A stretch of DNA of 64,000 nt from Morella rubra (Eukaryota > Streptophyta > Magnoliopsida > Fagales > Myricaceae). The position numbers were made by a program, and so were the translations under genes. The notes below the pieces were generated by a model. It was not told where the DNA came from. It searched no databases and was given only the letters and a program-made list of their open reading frames with translations. The first letter of the stretch is position 1, and the number at the start of each line of letters is the position of its first letter. Shown here one piece after another: positions 11,815-22,160 of the stretch. The DNA lies in contig CM025852.1 of the NCBI GenBank assembly GCA_003952965.2, forward strand, positions 19,603,279-19,667,278. The letters run 5' to 3'.

Positions 11815-12125
11815 ATCAAGTTTCATCCTAAAACCAATTGGCAATGGGAAGAGGTGGCCCAATAGGTATATGAAGCACAAGATTAAATGGTCTCTTATCA
11901 ATGTGAGACTCTTAATACTCCCCCTCACGTGCAGGCCGAATGAACATGGTCCATGCACGTGGATAATACTAGGGAACACAAACAAGTGGGCAAAGTCCAG
12001 AAATAACTTTCCTCTGATACCATATCAAGTTTCATCCAAAACCAATTGGCTATGGGAAGAGGTGGCCCAATACGTATATGAAGTACAAGATTAAATGGTC
12101 CCTTATTAATGTGGAACTCTTAACA
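11815..12125. mobile_element. TRIM-like element: two direct repeats around a short core
   Basis: A repeat of about 100 bp (TATCAAGTTTCATCC, AACCAATTGG, GGGAAGAGGTGGCCCAATA, AAGATTAAATGGTC, ACTCTTAA) occurs at about 11814-11918 and again at about 12025-12124 in the same orientation. The core between them is only about 105 bp and has no coding capacity. Short terminal direct repeats around a tiny core fit terminal-repeat retrotransposons in miniature. Target duplications and the primer-binding site were not confirmed. The two copies differ at several positions, so the insertion is not new. Confidence 0.7.
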
Positions 12126-13848
12126 TATATGTCTTTCAAATAAATATATAACTCCAAATATAAATGAGTGATCTCTCTCTCTGTCTATATATATACACGA
12201 CGCGGGTCTAACGTAAATCAATATAGAGTTTTCAATTCCTTCTTACGTACCGAGAGATTCGCCACTGAGTTGGGGATTGATGCCTTTAGAATATTAACCG
12301 ACCCATTTGAATGGAATACAAAACCCCAAAACTATACCTTATTGCTTTCTAGAACTCCCAAGTCACAGTCACTCACTGGTAGTCTGGTACGTATCACAGT
12401 ACAATACTATTGGCGTATGTCGGTAAGGCGATTTGACCGGCGTATCATGTTGTTGGTCATAAAAATCCACCGGCCGGCGTAATTGTTTGTTCTGTCGTTT
12501 TCGAAACCATTAGGCTATGATTCTGCATTTTAGAATGGACTGTTGACATGTAATATTATATGGACTACCTGAAGTTGAGAAAGGAAACTACGTTAATTAA
12601 ATAAAAGCTTTTCTTTTTTCTTTTTTTATCATTCTTGCTACACTAAAACACAGTATTTTATAGCTGGATTCAATTTGCACTCTTTGTGGAGGAAGAACAT
12701 CAAGCTTATTCCAAACAGATAGACCAACAAAGAACTAGCGGATATGCATTAATTCTTGTCCCCCTAATTGAATAGAAAAATTCCAGTTAATAGAGTAACT
12801 TGCCCGTCTTTAGAATAATGGTACGTGATGGAGCCATTTTTAACTGGCCTATCATAGTATTCATTGGGTCAAGAATCCGAGGGAACTGGGCCTGAAGTCC
12901 AACGCTTGGGATGGATTGAAAGGATCAAGCTCTCATTTCTTCTTCTTACAAGCAAATAAAACAAGCTATAACCCGGGGTCCTTCCCATAAAAGGATTTCT
13001 TTAATGTCATTGTTAGTCGTCATTTTTCTATATCTTTTGTTTATTGGTTTGATAGAGAGTATGAGAGAGAGTCCGAGCGAGTTGTCCCCCTTTTTGTTTT
13101 CTCCCATTGTTCCCTATATCCTTGTCCCTTTTCTTAAGCCGAAGACTTCCTGGGCCCCCATTTACCCTCCAGGCTTTATTACCCTTAGACCTTTTCCGTC
13201 ACATCCATCTTTCACTAAAGGTCGTCGTTGTCAGAATTGGCTTCCTCCGGCCTGGCTTGAGTCGACTACTCTTTCCTCTTACCTTCTACTTTCTGGACCG
13301 TCAGTCAGTGGATAAACAGAAAGTAATCATAATTTCTTATGTGAGCTTCTTTATCCTATAAAGCATCGATGTCGGGCTCTTTTATGGACCTCCAATCACA
13401 AAAGGGTGCATGCCACATCGAATGGGCTGATCCTTGTCTCACAATTGTTGGGCCCTAGATTATGGGCTTTTGTAATAAGGAAAAATTCTTTCTCCATCAG
13501 TATACTACCTCTAAAGATATATAGGAGTAGTGCATTTTTGAAAAACTTACAGCCATAACTCATTTTTTTGAAAATATATATAAATGGATATGAAGCGAAC
13601 GAGGTACGTAGGGAGCCTGGAACCCTCCCACGCAAGATTTACAAAATTGAAAAGAACAAAAAAAGTCTATCAAAGTTCTGGTGAGAGTGACCTTTGGAAA
13701 TTTATTCTTGCCCAAAAAGGGAAAAGAAACTCTTATATAGATTTTGAATTATGTAACCATGTGATACCCCAAATCCCACATAGAGCGGGAGAAGTGAATG
13801 AATGAAAGATGAGTTCTATAAAGGCCAAGTCTCACATTGGGACATTAT
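12126..13848. other. Intergenic region
   Basis: No gene seen. The frames at 13004-13361 overlap each other and show no domain, codon bias or splice context. Confidence 0.4.
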
Positions 13849-14987
13849 GGGCTTGTTTGGAAATGGGTTGTGGTTGTGGTTTTGGTTTTGATTTTGGGTT
13901 CAACTTTCAAATTTCAAATTTTAATATTTAAATAATGTTTAGTTGTAAGAATATGTTTGATTGTTTAAAATTTGGAATGATTTATATTTGAATTAAATTA
14001 AATAATATTAATTTATAGTTATTATGATATTCAAAAAAATAAGAAATAAAAAATGATTTTAAAAAATTAGAAAATATATATAATTCAAAAAATAAGTAGA
14101 AAATAATTTCATAAATATAAAAAAATTATAAAAAAGATAAAATTTTAAAAAATAATAAAAAAAACAAAAATTAAAAGATAGATAAAATCGTGTAAAATTT
14201 ATCAAACAAATAAAATTTGACAAATATAATAAAAAACTATAAATTTGATTATTACAAAAAAAAAAAAAAAAACAGTTATGACATTGTTTGGTCTCACATT
14301 AGGTGTTTGCACTAGTTACATATTCATATAAGTGTGTTTATGATAAACATTGGTCATGTTATGTAATTGAAATCATTATAACCGTGATAAAATTGTATCC
14401 TATCTCTAGACTTAGATAAAATATCTCTAGCCCTCTTCGTCAACAACCCATAAAAGCATATTCCTTGTTTTTTATTTTTTAATTCTTTCTTTTGGGCAAT
14501 ATACTCTACAAATGAAATTAGAAAATATTAATGAATTGTTGACGTCATAAATGCCACATAAAATGATTTTATTTGGGTAAGATACTCAACCAGAAGGACA
14601 ATTGTATATGTCTTTTTCTTTCTTTCTTTATTTTTTCTTTTTCATTTTGTGCAAATAATATACTGACAATTTTTAGAGAAAATAGAGATGTATGCTAAAG
14701 AAAAATGATAAAGCAAGAAAATATTAACATTCTTGGTAAAAAAAAGGAAAAGAAAATTAATTATATTTTTCTTATTTTTTAAAATCATTTTTTATTTTTA
14801 TTTTTTGAATATCATAATAACTACAAATTAATATTATTTAATTTAATTAACATATAAATCATTCCAAATCTTAAACAACCAAACAAATCCTTACAACTAA
14901 ACAATATTTAAATCTTAAAATTTGAATTTGAAAGTTGAACAAAATCAAAACCAAAACCACAACCACAATCCATTTCTAAACAAGCCC
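13849..14987. mobile_element. Non-autonomous DNA transposon with long terminal inverted repeats
   Basis: The left end GGGCTTGTTTGGAAATGG returns as its complement at the right end, CCATTTCTAAACAAGCCC. Similarity continues inward for about 240 bp on each side, for example TTATGATATTCAAAAAA against its complement near 14806-14822. TAT flanks both ends (13846-13848 and 14988-14990), consistent with a 3-bp target duplication. The interior is extremely AT-rich and has no transposase. The end sequence and 3-bp duplication suggest the PIF/Harbinger (Tourist-like) group, by inference. Confidence 0.8.
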
Positions 14988-16265
14988 TATTAGGTTGAAT
15001 CAGGCTTTAGAATGATCCAAAGAGCTTCAAGAGGGATCGTTACAAACCATATCAATCAAACACTAGTAAATATATGAAACTCTTTCACGTAGAGATGTGT
15101 GGAAGAACATTACCTTACACTCTTTGTTCTGAGAACTATGATAACCTTTGAGTAAGATTATGTTCTGTCGGCCGAACAGAGAAAAGATTATATTTTGTAG
15201 ATGAACATTAGTGAAAGAAAGACCCTGTGAAGGCCACACAAGTCCCAGATCACCCTTTACAATTTGTAGCTCTTGCTCTGTTCATCATTCGCCATTCTGA
15301 ACTATAAAATCTGAAGCTTTTCTGTCGGTAGACTACAGTACTATACTTAGTCTATTGCACTTGTGAGTTTAGACGTTTCAAACAAGAGAAAGGAAAAGCA
15401 AGATAAAGAAAAGTAAGTAGCCAATGGTCGGCAACCCGTATGCAGGAAAGGACACATTGCAACTTCCACGCTCTCGGATTATTCTACTACATTTATCAAC
15501 TTGTATAAAACTAACTAGACTACATACAAAGAAGCCTCCCATGAGAAAATACTCGCCAAAGAGGATATTGTGTAAGCCAGAACAACAGAAGGTAAAATGG
15601 TCATAAAACGAAATAGAATAGTGGGAGAATAAAGTGGCTGTCAAGATACTAGAAGAGGCACTGATGTCCGAACCGAAACAGTTTGGACCTTTGGTCATGG
15701 GCAAACGGCAGATCAAGCCAATAAAGAAACATGGCCAGGTATACATCCCATGGACGTCACCTCAAGGTTGAAAAATGACACTTCTGAGATAACCATGAGG
15801 ATAACCACTTAGCAGCATTAGCTCTTTCACCATAAAAGACATTTCGTCCAACTTAAAGAAGCATAAGACAGTCCTTATTAACCATACCCCAACAATGACA
15901 ATGCTCTAAATATTAATCTCTACTCAAGCCACAACTGTATAATTCTAGTATAAAGTGGTACTTTGCACGCTGTAAATCGTTGCAAAACAATTTCAGTTGC
16001 AGTAGGAGGATGTATTTTCTCCCGGGGGCAAAATGAGTAAGAAGTGGCATGATTGTATAACGAGATTAGTATAGTAACTAGGAAAGGATAACATCCATAT
16101 CAAGAAGTGATCATAAATCCAAGCAAAAAAAATGTAACAATCATGTACACCAAAAAGTGAATTCCGAGGGGAATTGTTGTGAAAACCTATATCAGCATGA
16201 ATATCTACTACACATGATTCATATCTTCATCAACTATACAAAAGCCGGGCCAGAGAGGAACAAGA
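14988..16265. other. Intergenic region downstream of the RING gene
   Basis: This should contain the 3' UTR of the RING ligase gene nearest 16265. The minus frame at 15378-15746 lacks recognisable features, and I do not support it as a gene. Confidence 0.45.
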
Positions 16266-17054
16266 TCAGAAAACAAGAAGACACAAGATTAGGAAACAGA
16301 AGAAAAAAACAGAAACTCTAGTTAGAGACTTGTCAAGCTGCATTTCCTGTCTTCGCATCCTTCGACTGCTAATCCCTGTGCTAGGGTTGGTAGCTGAGTA
16401 AGGGTAAGCGAACAAACTTGTATTTGAACTCCCAAACATCCTCGCATAGACCATCTCCCCAAACATACCGATATTTGGATTAAATAAATTACTCATCGCT
16501 GTACCGCCAATATAAGCTGATGCATCTGCAGCATAACCTCCATATGGGTGAGGGAAGTATTGCTGATGAAATGATTGTGGCCGAGAATGAAAATAACTTG
16601 GATGAAGTTGCGGGCTCAAATCCAAAGAAGAGGTCGTAGTAGAAATAAGTGTGTTCAACCCACAAGGAGGTGGCCTACGGGGTACGACCATACCCAGATT
16701 GGGTTTCTTCCCATTAGCTTCTGAAGGTGATATGCCACGGCCATAGAGAGGGACCATCGAAGTCTCAGAGATGTTAGCTTTACAAACGGGGCACTTCTGT
16801 TGCTGGTCTGTTTCATCAGAGGAGGTTTGCACATGAAGCCACTTGTAAATGCAAGGCCAGCAATACAGGTGACCACACAGGGTGACCACAGGTTCATGTG
16901 CTGACTCCAAGCATATGTTACAATCAAAGCAGCCATCTTCATTTTTTGAGACTGTTTTTACTGCTGAATTCGATTTCCATTTCTGCTGGAAAGGCATATC
17001 TTCACCAGATTCGAAGGCCAACTCACGGTCAAAGAAATTCAAATGATGTTCCAT
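16266..17054 (-). CDS. RMA-type RING E3 ubiquitin ligase, C-terminally membrane anchored
   Basis: A single coding exon gives 262 aa. A C3HC4 RING occupies about residues 45-91: C45, C48, C60, H62, C65, C68, C88 and C91 (CNICLESAHEPVVTLCGHLYC, then KCPVC). The middle is rich in Pro, Ser, Tyr and His. The last about 16 residues are strongly hydrophobic (VFFFCFLILCLLVF) and end at the C-terminus. An N-terminal RING plus a tail anchor is the layout of RING MEMBRANE-ANCHOR (RMA) ligases, which sit on the ER and ubiquitinate membrane proteins such as aquaporins in other plants. The ATG is preceded by a splice acceptor (exon begins at 17065), so an intron of about 1.27 kb lies in the 5' leader. All zinc ligands are intact. 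Confidence 0.92.
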   Translation of the reverse strand: MEHHLNFFDRELAFESGEDMPFQQKWKSNSAVKTVSKNEDGCFDCNICLESAHEPVVTLCGHLYCWPCIYKWLHVQTSSDETDQQQKCPVCKANISETSMVPLYGRGISPSEANGKKPNLGMVVPRRPPPCGLNTLISTTTSSLDLSPQLHPSYFHSRPQSFHQQYFPHPYGGYAADASAYIGGTAMSNLFNPNIGMFGEMVYARMFGSSNTSLFAYPYSATNPSTGISSRRMRRQEMQLDKSLTRVSVFFFCFLILCLLVF

Positions 17055-17065
17055 AGCTAGGTACT

Positions 17066-18332
17066 CTGTTACAAAAATGACGTTTCATCAGGAAAATACA
17101 ATATCAAGAAAGAGCATAGACACAAATCAATAATATTCAATAATGATGAAGAAAAGACAGAGATTCCAACATTACAATGAAAACAAAAGCAAAGCACTCA
17201 CTACAACTATAATTGGTGTTATATGGACAATGACTTGCTAAGAAATATCTACAATTATCAAAGCTGACCTCCAGCCAATAGCCCTCCTAAACTGAAGTTT
17301 TAAACATAAGATTGTCCAAGCATCTCGAAAAGGAAAGGAAAAGATTATGTCTAGGATGCCACCAGCATAATCCAAGCTGAGGCCCCTGAAGCCTTGCACT
17401 CCTTTCCAGTCAAGTCTTCTAGATCATTCCAGTCCTCCCAATTTTTCTTAAACATCACAAAATGCTAATTATCTGAAACTCTATCTGATCATTTAGACCT
17501 GATCAGACCCAAACCCGGTAAAAATCGCAGAAATTGCATCAAATTGAAAAGACCTTAACTCTCTATCTGATTGTTCACACCGGCCCCTGTGATTTTAGTT
17601 TTAATTCATACATTTTAGTTGGGGAAGATTACAATATGTTCCTAATATCATGGCTATGCTCATCTCATCATCTAGTCAAAACAGATATAGAAACTAGTGA
17701 AACGCCGCATTTCTTCTGCTGAGGAATTTCCAATTGCCAAAAAGAGGAATCGAAAATTTCCATAGCTCAACACTTCCAGTTCATTGATCATAATAGTTGA
17801 TTGTGGGTAAAGTTTTATCTTGTTCCCTGTGCCCCAAATGTTAACCTCAACCTAATGACCGCAATAGAAAATCTTGGCCATAAAGAAGAAAATCCATCTA
17901 TCCAACGAAGATCTGCAAGGTCCTGATTGTTTCAAAGAGCAAATCATCCTCAAGAAGAATAGAGTTTAAGATCCAACGAAATAACTGTTGAAACTTGATC
18001 TCCCAAGATATATTCACCATCGAGCTTCAAATAACACAAAAATTACATAAACCCGAGCCAAACAGACACTACAAAGAAAAAACCCAATTGCTCTTTCAAA
18101 GTAAAGTATTTCGATTCAACAGGAATTTGGTAACCGTTTTCTGTCGTTAATAACATTTCCTAGATAAAGGTTCAAACAAATAAATTACTGCTCTATCACT
18201 AATTTATTACTTATCAATGTCAAGCTCTTTATAGTGAAAAAGAAAATCCCCAAACCCTGAATTAAAAATACGGAAACCAAGAATTTGTTTTTCCCGAGAC
18301 ATTAAAACCTCAAGAACGAACACCGAGCATAC
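17066..18332 (-). other. Leader intron of the RMA-type ligase gene
   Basis: On the minus strand a donor CAAGAG|GTATGC ends a non-coding leader exon at 18333, and an acceptor TAACAG lies at 17066-17071. No coding frame of note is inside. Long leader introns often raise expression in plants; that is general knowledge and not shown here. Confidence 0.65.
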
Positions 18333-18541
18333 CTCTTGTAGAACAGGCTCGCCGAAACAAAACCTTCAATGGGACTTTTATCACCAGGCAATTGTTGATA
18401 GAAAGATAGACAAACACAGAGAGAAGGACAGTATAATTGAGAAACGAAACGGAAAAAGCTTCTCGTTTTCTTTCTTTAAGGGGGGCTTTTGGCTCACGGA
18501 GAAAAGGAATGGTTGATCTGGGATGAATGGAGAGGGTGGCT

Positions 18542-18649
18542 CTATATAGGGGACGAGTTAACGTGTTTTCATTTTGGCTGCATCTTTAGAAACTTTGCTC
18601 CCTTAGGACCGCCCTACTGACACGTGCGGGAAAATAGAGCTTGCACGTG
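18542..18649 (-). promoter_or_regulatory. RMA-ligase promoter: TATA box and two CACGTG boxes
   Basis: A minus-strand TATATA is at 18542-18548, about 30-40 bp upstream of the likely leader exon. Two CACGTG palindromes, at 18621-18626 and 18644-18649, lie within 25 bp of each other. CACGTG with an ACGTG core is the binding site of bZIP (ABRE-binding) and bHLH factors. A close pair is the usual arrangement of an ABA-responsive unit, which fits the stress roles known for RMA ligases. Confidence 0.6.
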
Positions 18650-20765
18650 TGAGATCTGACCACAGGGGATTTTAGCCCTTCGCAACCGCCCCTGGCCGTG
18701 GCCGTCGAGGTTAAGGCATCGTGTTTAATATTTTGCCAATTTCTTTTTTGTTTTATTTCTATTTAAAAAATAAATATTTATTTGTTTATTTCGTTTTGCT
18801 TCGTCATCACGCGGCTTTTAGTCACAAAGTTGAGATTCGGGGCTGTGATACGTTGGGTGTCTTCTCTCATCTCTCATCTCTCATCTCTCATCTGCTGTGT
18901 GTGAAGCTCCACAAAACGACAAAAGAGTAAACTTAAAACGATGACAGCAATTTCTCTTTGTTTAGGGGATCCAAACCCAATTAAAGAAGAATCGGTTTTG
19001 GACAGGTGGGAGAGAGAGTTAGTGGTGGGTTGGTGACATGTACAGTACAATGACTTCTCGAAGGGTCTGCATCTCAGCAGCCCATACATGAGTAATAAAA
19101 TTATATTTTAAAAAATAGATAAGATAGTAGAAAAAAAAAAAGAAGAAGTTGAAAGTACGAAAAGTTGAAAGAGACTTAGAAAAAAAAACATATAGTTGAA
19201 AGAGGATTTTTATTTAATTTAAACATCTATAGCTGATTTTGTCTAAAAATAATGTAAAAATACAAAAAAAAAAACATTTTCAATTTGTTTTCTCTATGAG
19301 CAAATGTCTTCCTAATTTTGCTTAAAAGATAATGGAAAAATTGCAAATAAGGAAACATTTTCAAATTTTTTTCTCTGGACAAGTTTAATTTTTTCTAGCA
19401 AGTAAATGCCATAACACAAACTTTAATTATCCACAATCTCTATTTTTTTTTACACCATTTTTTTTTTTGGCAATGGATCTTCAAAAGGCTTAGATTTTTG
19501 GGCGTGGGATAAAAAATTTATCAAGGTTTACAATGTTTTGGGGGAGGTGGCCCCGCCACTGTCGACAGAGGTATCAATAGAAAACGGGTCCATTAAAACC
19601 TAACCATTATAAAAATAAAAAAAAATTTTAAATTTTAAAATAAAAAAACATTTTAGGTATCAATAGAGAAGGGGTCCATTAGGATGTACATTATTATTAT
19701 TTTAATAGTTTAAAAGTATAATGTGTCGAAAATAATAATTTAGGTATCATCTTAGAACTAATGATAATTCAATCGTGTAATAATTTTTATATTTTATGAT
19801 TTTCCATTTTAAAACAAAAAGAATCCCGTTATTCATGTATGAGAATTAATTCGTGTTTCCTTACTTAATGTATCATTTTCTTGTGAGTTAAGTTAAGTCT
19901 GGACTAATGGCTTGAAAGTCTAAAATAGGATTGATGTCTTAATGAGTTAAAGCTTGATAGTCTCTTTGGAAAATATGCTCATAGAGATGCCAAAATAAGA
20001 TTGAGAGGGTCAACTTTTAATAATTATAGTACTCTATCCCTATCATGCTTCTAAGTTCTAAAAAGAAAAATTGGACTAAATTTAGGATCAAATTAAAAAT
20101 TAATGGGCCTTTGTTTGTCCTAATCAAGAATAATCAACTCTGTTTTAAGACCAATTCTATTTTATTTTTTAGAGTGGGGCCAAAACCCATTTGATAATTA
20201 TCTTGATTAACCAATTACCTTAACCATCCAGAAGAAAGGGACGGACTGTTTCCTATAGGCTTCTTGACTTTTCGCAGTGCAGCGGGGAAACAGTTTCAAT
20301 TTTTTACTTTTTTTTGGCCAACAGACAAGGAAACAGTTTCCGTTGACCATTTGAAATTTGAAATTATTAACATTGCTAACTAGACCACTATCTCGCAGCA
20401 TCTATCTCGTAGGCCGGGCCCATTTTTTAAGCTTGAGAGACAAGAAATCTAATGTTATGTTTGAGTGTTAAAATTTTGAGGAAATTAAAATTTTAGAGTA
20501 TTGAAATTGTAAAAAATTGAAGAGAGAGATAATTTAAATGAATTTTTATATTTATTATAATAAAAAATAATAATTTTATAAAAAAAAATTCTATTATAAT
20601 TATTTATATATATTTAAAACTTTAAAAAATTAAAATTTTAATAAACATACATAACAAGTACGGCCACGTTTTCCCTTGCGACACGCATTCAATTCATCAC
20701 GTGGCATGAGGTGGGTCCTTTTATTGGCTATGGGTTGACTTAAGTGGTTAATTTAGACAAGTTTA
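18650..20765. other. Intergenic AT-rich region with small repeats
   Basis: No gene seen. A four-unit CTCATCT tandem repeat lies at about 18864-18893. Similar short phrases (GTATCAATAGA, GGGTCCATTA) recur near 19570-19600 and 19655-19685. The block 20454-20655 has weak terminal inverted similarity (GTTATGTTTG against CATACATAAC) and may be an old MITE. Confidence 0.5.
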
Positions 20766-20958
20766 GGAGGAGTTTGTTTACCGAAATTTTGAAAATATTC
20801 TTAAAATTTTGAGAATCTTTTGAATGTTGAACTTTATTAGGGTTTGTGAAAAATGTGAAGTGTATGTGTAAAAGTGTGAAGTTTATTGGGGTTTGTGAAA
20901 TGTGTTTGGTATTGTGAAAATTTTGAACTCCCAAAAAATTGGGCAAACAAACGCCTCC
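20766..20958. mobile_element. Tourist-like MITE with TTA target duplication
   Basis: Terminal inverted repeats are GGAGGAGTTTGTTTACC and the complement of GGCAAACAAACGCCTCC. TTA flanks both ends (20763-20765 and 20959-20961). The 193-bp size and TTA duplication match Tourist/PIF-Harbinger MITEs. Confidence 0.75.
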
Positions 20959-21121
20959 TTAGATGCAGTGGTGATAATCTTTTGAGACATTCTTGAGTGA
21001 TAATCTTCTAAACGATTCTGGAGTGATGACTCTGACGAATTCGACCATACAATACAACAATAGGACTAGGGGTGGTTGGATTGTTTAGGCTTTATTTTTT
21101 TGACAGTGCCCCTCTTATTAA

Positions 21122-21303
21122 GGTGACGTTTGTTTCCCCAAATTTTGGGGCATGAAAAATTTTCAACAAAACAAACACACTCCAAAATTTTTAACTTTTA
21201 CACATACACACTCTATTTTTCACAAACCCCAATAAATCTCAAAAAAGTAAAGATTCTTAAAATTTCGGAATATTTTTCAAAATTTTGGCAAACAAATACC
21301 CCC
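21122..21303. mobile_element. Second copy of the Tourist-like MITE family
   Basis: Ends GGTGACGTTTGTTTCCCC and the complement of GCAAACAAATACCCCC are similar to those of the copy at 20766-20958. Internal phrases CACAAACCCCAATAA and CTTAAAATTT are also shared, in opposite orientation. TAA flanks both sides (21119-21121 and 21304-21306). Confidence 0.7.
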
Positions 21304-21644
21304 TAATTATATTATTATATTGTGGCGCCCCTTAAATCTATAATATCTTATTTCTGGCTTTACCGTTGTATAGTACTATAATTCCTTCCCCACCCCCAAA
21401 ACAAAGCTCCCATTCCCCAAGTCTACTCCAAGTTTCGTTTACATTCTTCTCTATTTTCAATATGTAAACTCAATCTATATGCTAAACTCGTAATGTTTTA
21501 GGATTAAAGTTGGTCTTCACGATTGATCGGTTTATTTATGTACAGACAATTATGCAACCTCCAATCAGTATTCAATATATATGCACCTAAAGTAGTATAA
21601 AAAAGTACCAAATTGGTTCCTGAGGTAAGGTTTCGTTAAAAATA

Positions 21645-22149
21645 AAGGTAATGTCATTATTGGTCCCTTAACTATGAATCAATTGCAATTGCACCCTCTA
21701 ACTATCAGAACTGTTATTTACATCATCTAAGTTTCAGACATTCTCAATATTCGCCGTTCATTCAAATAAGTCGTTAAATCTGATGGAAATGCCTGTAAAA
21801 TGACTAAAATAATCCTCCAAGACAAAGTACTAAAAATATTGAAAAATTTCATTAAAAATAAAAAATTGATATTAAAAAAAGGTAATATTTTTAAATAAAA
21901 TTGTGAAACTCTATTTCAGTAATTTATATATTTTTTAATTTATTTCTCAAATATTTATTTATTTTTTGAAAATTGTCTTTGAGGGCATTTCGATTATTTT
22001 AAGGCGTTTCCGTTAGACTTAACAGTTGATTTAGACGGAGAGGCGAACATTAAGAATGTTTGAAATTTAGAGGACGTAAAAATGCGTTCTAATAGTTAAG
22101 GGGCGAATTGCAATTGACTCATAGTTAAACGGCAAACAATGACATTACC
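21645..22149. mobile_element. MULE-type MITE with long inverted repeats and 11-bp target duplication
   Basis: The left arm GGTAATGTCATTATTGG and the complement of the right end (AACAATGACATTACC) pair for about 190 bp, with blocks such as CAATTGCAATT shared by both arms. The flanks CGTTAAAAATA at 21634-21644 and 22150-22160 are identical. Long inverted repeats with a 9-11 bp duplication are the hallmark of Mutator-like elements. There is no transposase inside, so it is non-autonomous. Confidence 0.85.
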
Positions 22150-22160
22150 CGTTAAAAATA

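Noticed and set aside
15378..15746. 122-aa minus frame downstream of the RING gene
   Set aside because: No signal, domain or conserved motif; probably chance in the 3' flank.
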